Below, piece after piece: positions 8,124 through 14,401 of a stretch of DNA of 47,581 nucleotides (the stretch's first letter is position 1; every line of letters begins with the position of its first letter). Where the stretch lies: positions 1-47,581 of the forward strand of contig JAJDUH010000020.1 in NCBI GenBank assembly GCA_022826805.1, given 5' to 3'. The DNA comes from Candidatus Poribacteria bacterium. GTDB lineage: Bacteria > Poribacteria > WGA-4E > WGA-3G. Both the position numbers and the translations under genes were made by a program. The notes under the pieces were generated by a model. It did no database searches. It was not told where the DNA came from and saw only the letters and a list, made by a program, of their open reading frames with translations.

Positions 8124-8728
8124 CACGCCTTTTGCGCTACCATGCTGGTAAGGATCCCGAGAATTTTGTCACACCGTTCAATTGTGTAAGCTGCCATGTC
8201 AAGTTGAAGTCTTTTTTCTTCCAACTTAAGGAATACCCAATCTATGCCTGACGTGGTCGCACCATAGATCCGAGGGATGTCATTCCCTCTTTCGACATTA
8301 AAGCGTTGGGCAGCAACCATTTCTGCAACACACTGCCCGAGTCCTACCGTCAAATTATCCCTTTTCGCTTCAACAAGCACAATGATTGGAGATTCCAGAT
8401 GAAATTGGGATGGTGACAGGCTTACCACAAAATCACAAACTCCGGTCAAGCCACTTTCGGCATCAACATTAAAGTCAATCCCAGAAAAGAAACTGATGTT
8501 ACGGTTAAAGTACTCCCAGAGTTCAACCAGAATTGCAGAGACAATCAGTTCTGATTTTGCCTTCTCAGTGCCCATAGCAAAGGCTAATGGTACATTCCGT
8601 TCCAATGTTGTGGTAAGATGTGCACTCGGAGCCACCGGTTCCGCGTCAGAGAAGACCCCCGCGGTATTGACTTCTTCTATGTCAAACGCTTTCTTAACTG
8701 TTCCCAAGGTCCAATCGCTATACGCCAT
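8123..8728 (-). CDS. PD-(D/E)XK nuclease-fold protein
   Basis: A 201-residue protein with the core of the restriction-endonuclease-like fold: an acidic helix residue (Glu60, KSELIVS), then GVCDFVVS with Asp99, a hydrophobic strand and VEAKRDN with Glu120-x-Lys122, and a following Gln-containing helix (GLGQCVAEM). Catalytic spacing is normal. No DNA-binding domain, methylase or toxin/antitoxin partner is visible. It starts at ATG 8728 and converges on the aldehyde dehydrogenase across a shared terminator. The function is unknown; such solo proteins occur in defence islands and as uncharacterised housekeeping nucleases. Confidence 0.6.
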   Translation of the reverse strand: MAYSDWTLGTVKKAFDIEEVNTAGVFSDAEPVAPSAHLTTTLERNVPLAFAMGTEKAKSELIVSAILVELWEYFNRNISFFSGIDFNVDAESGLTGVCDFVVSLSPSQFHLESPIIVLVEAKRDNLTVGLGQCVAEMVAAQRFNVERGNDIPRIYGATTSGIDWVFLKLEEKRLQLDMAAYTIERCDKILGILTSMVAQKA

Positions 8729-8886
8729 GTGAGAAGCCCCCGTTCGTTAATTTGATATAATTTTGCCGCAGCCCTTTAAGATTTTCATATCTTCTCCGTC
8801 TTATCGTGTAGTCTTATTGACGTTTTGCTATCAAAAGATATGTATATTCTACCAAACGATCTTGGAGCTTCTCAAGTTAAAGCAAG

Positions 8887-8909
8887 AGGTGTGGTTGGAA
8901 ACCGCACCT
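8887..8909. repeat. Hairpin repeat AGGTGTGGTT...AACCGCACCT
   Basis: Stem of about ten pairs with one G-T pair around a short purine loop. Its core (GGTTgGAAACC) is the same as in the 2198-2219 hairpin, but the arms read GGTG/CACC instead of GGCGA/TCGCC. A half copy lies at about 2148-2164. Confidence 0.55.
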
Positions 8910-8924
8910 ACAAGGGGAGGGAAG

Positions 8925-9032
8925 GGCGAGGTGTTTTTGCGAATCAACACGGAATGCGCGTGAATCAACGGTATGAAGCCCGTATGGGCTTCCCCGGGCA
9001 TTCCGTGGGGTGTTTCCGCAAGAAACCTCGCC
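8925..9032. repeat. Three-layer nested palindrome
   Basis: Outer arms GGCGAGGTGTTTTTGC (8925-8940) and the near-complement GCAAGAAACCTCGCC (9018-9032). Middle arms CACGGAATGC (8948-8957) and GCATTCCGTG (8998-9007), perfect. Inner hairpin GAAGCCC-gtat-GGGCTTC. The outer part matches the 41-bp element at 45394-45434 and the inner unit matches 4431-4467, so the element looks like one repeat inserted in another. It lies 22 bases past the EF-G-like stop. Confidence 0.75.
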
Positions 9033-9053
9033 TTCAATGGATTTTACGCTAAT

Positions 9054-11126
9054 CTACTCTTCTACTTCCGCTTTTGTCTCAGCAATCACTTTCTGTGCGA
9101 CATCGTCGGGCGCGACCTCGTAGTGTGAGAATTCCATCGTGAAATTGCCCCGTGCGCTTGTCATCGACTTGAGATCAATCGAATACCGTAGCATCTCGGA
9201 GAGTGGAACGTTTGCCTGAATTACCTGCTTCCTCCCAATCTGTTCGACCCCCATCACCTGTCCACGCCGTCCATTCAAATCACCAATAATACTTCCCATA
9301 AACTGTTCAGGCACGGTGATTGAGACATTCATAATAGGTTCGAGCAAGCCTGGATTGGCTTGTTCAGCAGCGGCAGCAAAAGCAATGGAACCAGCAATCT
9401 GAAACGCCATATCCGAAGAGTCAACAGGATGGTATTTACCGTCATACAAGTCGATTTGGATGTCAACGACTGGGAAGCCAGCCAGTAAGCCTCTATCCAT
9501 TCTCTCACGGATACCCTTTTCTACAGCAGGTATATAGTTGCGTGGAATTGAGCCACCGACGATGTTGTTGATAAATTCAAAGCCCTCACCGCGTTGAAGG
9601 GGACCGATATTGATCCAGACATCACCAAACTGTCCTCTGCCACCGGATTGGCGCTTGTGTCGCCCATTGATGCTCTGAACGTTCCGACGAATGGTTTCCC
9701 GATACGGCACTTTTGGCGGTGAGACTTCTGTCTCTACACCGAATTTATCTGCCATCCGTTCGCGATTGATGTTAATGTGCAAGTCCCCGAGTCCGGAGAC
9801 GAGAAGCTGCTTGGTGACATCGTTACGCTCAATCCTGAATACTGGATCTTCTTCGGACATACGCGTAAGTGATGTCATTAGTTTTTCATCATCGCCTTCG
9901 CGTGTCGGATGGATAGCATAAGAGATAACAGAATTAGGAAATTCGATGCCAGGGAGTTGAATCTGTGCGTCTCTATCGCAGAGCGTGTCCCCGGTTTGGG
10001 TTGCAGCAAGTTTGGTAATGGCACCAATATCGCCTGCTTCTACCTGTGGCGTACTCATCGGGTCCTTACCGTTCATAAACGCTGTTTTTCCGAGCCGTTC
10101 AGTCTCTCCGCGCGTCGAATTGCTGACCTGGGTATCACCTTGCAAGACGCCGGAATAAACCCGGAAAAAACTGAGTTGTCCGGCAAAGGGATCAGCAATA
10201 GATTTGAAAACGACAGCAGACATCGGTGCATCTGTTGAGGGTTCACGCGTCTCTTCTTCATTCTCAACGTCTTTTACGGGACCAGCGTCAACGGGTGATG
10301 GACAACCAGTCACCAACATATCCATCAATTGTTGCACGCCGACGTTATTCAATGCAGCCCCGGAGAGTACAGGCGTAAACTGATTCTGGAGAATGCCGAG
10401 TTGTACGCCGTTTTGAATTTCTTCATCGGATAATTCACCTTCAAAAAACTTCTCAATGAGTTCATCATCACTCTCAGCAGCGACTTCAACGAGTGTTTCA
10501 CGTGTCTCTTCGGCTTGCATCTCCAATTCCGCTGGAATTTCGGCTTTTGTGGCACGTCTGTTGCCATCGGGTTCCAGATAGGCAGCCATCTGTATCACAT
10601 CAACGACACCGGCAAACTGGTCTTCTTTACCAATAGGGAGTTGAATTGGAACCGCTCGGGTCTCTAAGATCTCTTCAACACTTGCGAGTGCGTTTTCAAA
10701 ACTGGCGTTCTCTTTATCCATTTTATTGATAAAGAGGAGGCGTGGCAGTTCATATTTGTCTGCGACTTCCCACACCTTTTCGGTTCCACCTTCGACGCCG
10801 GTTGTTGCATCAACAACGACGATAACAGCGTCAACAACGCGGAGTACACTATGGAGGTCCCCATAAAAGTCTTCTGCGCCCGGCGTATCAATCAGATTTA
10901 GTTTATGTCCTTCCCATTCTGCGATACAGACTGAACAGTTAAGGGTAGTTCTGCGTTCTATCTCGTCAGCGGCATAGTCAGCTACAGAATTTCCGCTATC
11001 GACAGCCCCCATGCGCTCAATGGCACCGCCGTTGTAAAGCATCGCTTCCACGAGTGAGGTTTTGCCTGCTCCTGAATGCGCAATAATTGCAATGTTCCGG
11101 ATCTGGTCTGTCCTGTATTGTTTCAT
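9054..11126 (-). CDS. Elongation factor G-like GTPase
   Basis: A 690-residue translational GTPase with the full EF-G domain order. G1 reads AHSGAGKT (residues 16-23) instead of the AHVDHGKT typical of canonical EF-G, G3 is DTPGAEDF and G4 is NKMD. The switch region reads ERRTTLN rather than RGITI. The domain III-V core follows (PPKVPYRETIRR, then GGRGQFGDV and YDGKYHPVDSSDMAFQ). These features place it with the EF-G paralogues often called FusA2 or EF-G-like, whose role in translation is less clear than that of FusA. ATG 11126 is chosen over 11204 because a strong promoter (11195-11223) overlaps the longer frame and AAAGGAG precedes the shorter one. It is monocistronic, with no ribosomal protein or tuf genes nearby. 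Confidence 0.85.
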   Translation of the reverse strand: MKQYRTDQIRNIAIIAHSGAGKTSLVEAMLYNGGAIERMGAVDSGNSVADYAADEIERRTTLNCSVCIAEWEGHKLNLIDTPGAEDFYGDLHSVLRVVDAVIVVVDATTGVEGGTEKVWEVADKYELPRLLFINKMDKENASFENALASVEEILETRAVPIQLPIGKEDQFAGVVDVIQMAAYLEPDGNRRATKAEIPAELEMQAEETRETLVEVAAESDDELIEKFFEGELSDEEIQNGVQLGILQNQFTPVLSGAALNNVGVQQLMDMLVTGCPSPVDAGPVKDVENEEETREPSTDAPMSAVVFKSIADPFAGQLSFFRVYSGVLQGDTQVSNSTRGETERLGKTAFMNGKDPMSTPQVEAGDIGAITKLAATQTGDTLCDRDAQIQLPGIEFPNSVISYAIHPTREGDDEKLMTSLTRMSEEDPVFRIERNDVTKQLLVSGLGDLHININRERMADKFGVETEVSPPKVPYRETIRRNVQSINGRHKRQSGGRGQFGDVWINIGPLQRGEGFEFINNIVGGSIPRNYIPAVEKGIRERMDRGLLAGFPVVDIQIDLYDGKYHPVDSSDMAFQIAGSIAFAAAAEQANPGLLEPIMNVSITVPEQFMGSIIGDLNGRRGQVMGVEQIGRKQVIQANVPLSEMLRYSIDLKSMTSARGNFTMEFSHYEVAPDDVAQKVIAETKAEVEE

Positions 11127-11194
11127 ACGTCCTAAAGTTTCTCCTTTTACTATTAACCACACGGAATAGAGCGAGCTATGCCGTTTAACATTAC

Positions 11195-11223
11195 ATCTTA
11201 GCATAGCGTGTCAAAAATGTCAA
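11195..11223 (-). promoter_or_regulatory. Promoter of the EF-G-like gene
   Basis: Minus strand: TTGACA, exact 17-bp spacer, TAAGAT. The transcript would start near 11188, about 60 nt before ATG 11126, which rules out the upstream start at 11204. Confidence 0.6.
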
Positions 11224-11263
11224 GAAAATATTTCTGTGAATATCACGGCAATGCCAAAAACAC

Positions 11264-11294
11264 CTGACATAATCAGTTTGATTTAAGTTATAAT
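11264..11294 (+). promoter_or_regulatory. Candidate promoter of the DUF423 gene
   Basis: Perfect -10 TATAAT at 11289-11294 with CTGACA 19 bp upstream, a slightly long spacer. It lies 35 bp before ATG 11330. Confidence 0.4.
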
Positions 11295-11329
11295 TGGGTA
11301 CAGTTGTAAATTTCCGAAAGGAGACCTAC

Positions 11330-11701
11330 ATGCCAAAACTTTTCTTTGCACTCGGTTCAGGTTTGAGTTTACTTGGTGTCGTTTTTGGTGCATTTGGCGC
11401 ACATGCCCTCCGGTCGAAGCTCACTCCGGAGATGCTTGAGACGTTTGAAATAGGGGTTCGGTATCAGATGTACCACAGCCTGGGGATGATTGCTGCGGCG
11501 TGGGCAGCATCACAGTGGCAGAACCAGCTCACAGCGGCGTCTGGATGGTGCTTTTTTGCTGGTATTCTGATTTTCTCTGGGAGTCTTTACATACTTAGTC
11601 TCACAGGTATTCGATGGCTCGGAGCGATTACACCAATTGGTGGATTGGCATTTATCGCTGGGTGGGGTTGTCTAACTATTGCCGCTATCCGAGGAACCTG
11701 A
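11330..11701 (+). CDS. DUF423 family membrane protein
   Basis: A 123-residue integral membrane protein of the DUF423 family. The N-terminus MPKLFFALGSGLSLLGVVFGAFGAHAL contains the family hallmark GAFGAHAL, followed by the helix-forming YQMYHSLGMIAAAWA and two further membrane segments (FAGILIFSGSLYIL; TPIGGLAFIAGWGCL). Four transmembrane helices fit the family. Its function is not known. ATG 11330 is preferred over an upstream in-frame start at 11294 because AAAGGAGACC lies just before it and the family starts there. Confidence 0.85.
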   Translation: MPKLFFALGSGLSLLGVVFGAFGAHALRSKLTPEMLETFEIGVRYQMYHSLGMIAAAWAASQWQNQLTAASGWCFFAGILIFSGSLYILSLTGIRWLGAITPIGGLAFIAGWGCLTIAAIRGT

Positions 11702-11712
11702 TACACAGAAGG

Positions 11713-11741
11713 TTGACAGATTATACGTTTTCGCATAAACT
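11713..11741 (+). promoter_or_regulatory. Candidate promoter for the secreted-protein cluster
   Basis: TTGACA, 17-bp spacer, TAAACT, about 140 bp before the first secreted-protein gene (ATG 11882). Confidence 0.45.
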
Positions 11742-11881
11742 AATTTCACTTTATAGTCCGACTTGAAGGTTTCTCAAATTTGCTGTGAGAAGTCTAACGA
11801 AGTAGCGTAGGAAAGCCGTGGCAGAAGGCGCCTCAGTTCACCCTACAATTCCGAATTAATTTCGCATAAGGAGAAAATTCC

Positions 11882-12556
11882 ATGAAAGCGTTAAACATGT
11901 GGCAGGTTTGGGCGTGTGTCTGTTTCGTTTTCTTACTGACGATACACCCAGCATCGGCGATTCGTTACGAATTCGATAGTGACAAGGAAATTGCAGATTG
12001 GGAATTGGGACCGCAGGCAACAGCGAAAGTGAAAGACGGCATGCTTGAACTTACAGTTGCCGGTGGACAGAATTCTGGTATTTACTTTGGTGAAGAGAAC
12101 TGGACGGATTACCACATGGAAGTCAGGGCGCGAAAGATTGTGGGACCTTATTTCCATCTCTTCGTTCGGACGCAAGAACCGGCAGTGGATTTCTATTTTA
12201 TGGAGATCAGTTACAACTCGCATACCACTTCGCTTTTCATGTTTCAAGGTGGCGGTGCGAATGAGATTACGGGTGGTGATCGCCCGAAACGTCCGGATTC
12301 AAAGGACACGAAAGGTGGCGATGCGTATACCATAGCCTTTGAAGCGGAAGGGGAAACCCTCAGGACCTACATTGATGGGAAACTGATGGTTGAAAATCAG
12401 GATAAGACCTACGATAAGGGACGTCCTGGTTTAGGTGGAAGGGACTCAACTGTTGCCTATGAATACGTTGAAATTAATGGACCCGGTATCCCCCCAACAG
12501 CAGTTGAACCCGCTGATAAATTGGCTATTACATGGGGTGCGTTGAAAAGTAGATAG
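11882..12556 (+). CDS. Secreted concanavalin-like (DUF1080/LamG-type) protein with TTWG tail
   Basis: A 224-residue protein with a signal peptide (hydrophobic VCFVFLLTI, cleavage after HPASA at about residue 26). The rest looks like a single jelly-roll domain of the DUF1080/3-keto-disaccharide hydrolase type: an opening FDSDKEIADWELG, DGMLELTV, YHMEVRARK and TLRTYIDGKLMVENQD. Such domains bind or act on carbohydrates outside the cytoplasm. It ends with AVEPADKLAITWGALKSR, the tail shared with the next two genes. AAGGAGAAAATTCC precedes ATG 11882. It is first of three adjacent genes on one strand. Confidence 0.78.
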   Translation: MKALNMWQVWACVCFVFLLTIHPASAIRYEFDSDKEIADWELGPQATAKVKDGMLELTVAGGQNSGIYFGEENWTDYHMEVRARKIVGPYFHLFVRTQEPAVDFYFMEISYNSHTTSLFMFQGGGANEITGGDRPKRPDSKDTKGGDAYTIAFEAEGETLRTYIDGKLMVENQDKTYDKGRPGLGGRDSTVAYEYVEINGPGIPPTAVEPADKLAITWGALKSR

Positions 12557-12604
12557 ACCCGGGACGGGTTTCAGTGCCCGCCTACAATATATAGGAGGAA
12601 AACA

Positions 12605-13456
12605 GTGTTAAGGAAACTGAGTATTCTTTTTTTCATAGTTCTGGTTGTCAGCCAAGCAGAAGCGAATTACAATTTTGCGGTCCACACAGACTCACATCCC
12701 TGGGCACGTGAGGACGCAAAAGGTGCGCAAGAGGAAATTGATACCCTAATTAAGAATATTGAAAACAAGGTAAACCTGGAGGCTTTTGAGCCCAAGGATA
12801 TTAAAGGATTAGCAGATTGGGTTGCAGCACATACGGAGGGTGGTGGAAATACGCTGATTCTGACAGGTATCACCCCATCAACGATTTATCCGACCGGCAA
12901 CGCAAAGCGAGATGGCTCGCTTCTCGAAGAGTTCCTTGACGCCGGCAACACGATTTTCAATACCGGTGAATACACCTTCTACACATCGGAAGGACCCGCA
13001 GAAACGAACGGACAAGAAGCATTACCTGCTATCATCGACGTTCCAGAAGCTCACGTGTGGATGGGCAGAGGTCCGGACGCTTGGCAAGCCGCGCCAGTGG
13101 AAATGACTCCGACACCGGAAGGCAAAGACCTTATACCGAGTCTGAAAAAGTATAACACGTCTTATCCGTTCCACGTGGAAGATTATGAGAAATCGCCATG
13201 GGAAGTAGAGATCGCGCTGGCTGAAAATAAGAAGGACGACTTACGGATTGACCCAGCAGTGATATTCAACGAAGAGACTGGTGGTCGTCTGGGTATTTTC
13301 GTGCAGACCTATGTTGGTGATGTCCCGCATCCGGGTGTTTCCTGGGGGGCAATTATGGGTGAATTCATCGTTAACTACTATCTACCAGAGGTTTTATCGG
13401 TCGAACCGACTGATAAATTAACAACAACTTGGGGAAAATTGAAATCTCCGTACTAA
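12605..13456 (+). CDS. Secreted protein of unknown function with TTWG tail
   Basis: A 283-residue protein with a signal peptide (SILFFIVLVVSQAEA, cleavage at about residue 20). The mature part is not a jelly roll. Segments such as LADWVAAHTEGGGNTLILTG and GSLLEEFLDAGNTIFNTGEY look like alternating strands and helices of a class I glutamine amidotransferase-like or ThuA-like fold, but no catalytic Cys is evident; this is a guess. It ends SVEPTDKLTTTWGKLKSPY, nearly identical to the tail of the LamG protein that follows. The GTG start has a perfect AGGAGG at 12593-12598, seven bases upstream. The gap to the previous gene is 48 bp, so co-transcription is likely. Confidence 0.72.
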   Translation: MLRKLSILFFIVLVVSQAEANYNFAVHTDSHPWAREDAKGAQEEIDTLIKNIENKVNLEAFEPKDIKGLADWVAAHTEGGGNTLILTGITPSTIYPTGNAKRDGSLLEEFLDAGNTIFNTGEYTFYTSEGPAETNGQEALPAIIDVPEAHVWMGRGPDAWQAAPVEMTPTPEGKDLIPSLKKYNTSYPFHVEDYEKSPWEVEIALAENKKDDLRIDPAVIFNEETGGRLGIFVQTYVGDVPHPGVSWGAIMGEFIVNYYLPEVLSVEPTDKLTTTWGKLKSPY

Positions 13457-13503
13457 GGCGTACAAGGCTCAAACATAGCGTCTTGTATATGTAAAGCGTA
13501 AAG

Positions 13504-13533
13504 GAATTCTAATCTAATTTCAGATTAGAATTC
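13504..13533. terminator. Perfect intergenic hairpin
   Basis: GAATTCTAATCT (13504-13515), a 6-nt loop and AGATTAGAATTC (13522-13533): a perfect 12-bp inverted repeat between the second and third secreted-protein genes. No T-run follows, so it may be an attenuator, an mRNA-stabilising 3' end or a protein site rather than a classic terminator. Confidence 0.5.
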
Positions 13534-13605
13534 TGCTACGACTATACCAGTAAAAAATTGGAGGAAACAGAGGGTCATGCGTACATGATACCCTGAAAAA
13601 GAAAG

Positions 13606-14370
13606 ATGAAACAATTAGGATACTTTTTGACAGCTGCCGTGTTCTTGCTGAGTTGCATGCTTGGACACGCAGCCGATCCGGCGACAGATTTACTTATGTA
13701 TCTACCCTTTGACGAAGGACAAGGTAATAAAGCGGAAGATACCTCTCCTAATGGATTCAGTGGCGATATAAAAAAGGCGAAATGGGTAGAAGGCGTTGTT
13801 GGGCAAGCACTTCATTTCAACAACGGGACTGTTAACTTTGATCCACTGAAAATTGATCAGCCGAAGGAGATGACAATTGAATTTTGGTTCAAACCTGACG
13901 ATGAGATTGAGGGTGGTTCCCGCATCGATCTACTGTATCGTCTCATCGGTGGTGGACGCCCACATATCACTTTCAACCGCGGTGGTGTGTTATTCGGGTT
14001 CTACTTTGCGACGCAAGGCGTAGAATTAGAGGCACTCACGACTTATGATAAGTTTGAACCGGAATGGTACTACTTTGTCGGGTCGCAGAGCAAAAAGACT
14101 GCGTGGATGTATATTAACGGAGAACTCGATTCCGAAGCAGAAGCCGGTGGTGACGCCCGTATGGATTTCGGTACCCAAGGTATGTCTATCGCATCGAATC
14201 AAGGCAACGGGAATTTCTTCAACGGTATGATCGATGAATTTAAGATTTGGAGCGTAGCACTTACGGAAGACGAGGTCAAAGCCAGCATGGCGACAGCCCT
14301 CGACGTGAAGCCGGGTGGTAAACTGACGACGACGTGGGGTAAACTTAAGTCCAAGTCCGTTAGACCTTAA
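13606..14370 (+). CDS. Secreted LamG-domain protein with TTWG tail
   Basis: A 254-residue protein with a signal peptide (FLTAAVFLLSCMLGHA, cleavage before ADPATD; the internal LLSC could also be read as a weak lipobox). It holds one LamG/concanavalin-type domain: YLPFDEGQGNKAEDTSPNG, VEGVVGQALHFNNG, TIEFWFKPDD, then MYINGELDSEAEAGGDARM and FNGMIDEFKIWSVALTEDEV, the typical closing strand. It ends KPGGKLTTTWGKLKSKSVRP. ATG 13606 has only a weak GAAAAAGAAAG upstream, while a good GGAGG at 13560-13564 sits before a three-codon frame (ATG 13577), so translation may be low or coupled. LamG proteins bind glycans or other proteins outside the cell. Confidence 0.8.
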   Translation: MKQLGYFLTAAVFLLSCMLGHAADPATDLLMYLPFDEGQGNKAEDTSPNGFSGDIKKAKWVEGVVGQALHFNNGTVNFDPLKIDQPKEMTIEFWFKPDDEIEGGSRIDLLYRLIGGGRPHITFNRGGVLFGFYFATQGVELEALTTYDKFEPEWYYFVGSQSKKTAWMYINGELDSEAEAGGDARMDFGTQGMSIASNQGNGNFFNGMIDEFKIWSVALTEDEVKASMATALDVKPGGKLTTTWGKLKSKSVRP

Positions 14371-14401
14371 GCGTTTTGCTCGGCGAGCTTGCAGAGCACG
14401 C

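Larger units (their letters stand above)
8729..9053. other. Intergenic region filled with palindromic repeats
   Basis: A 325-bp gap upstream of the PD-(D/E)XK gene and downstream of the EF-G-like gene. The first 150 bases are AT-rich and would hold the promoter of the minus-strand gene at 8728. From 8887 on it is almost entirely repeat: a hairpin at 8887-8909 and a nested element at 8925-9032. No coding frame is credible. Confidence 0.6.

Noticed and set aside
11127..11204. Longer start for the EF-G-like gene
   Set aside because: The promoter -10 lies at 11195-11200, so this start would fall at or before the transcription start.
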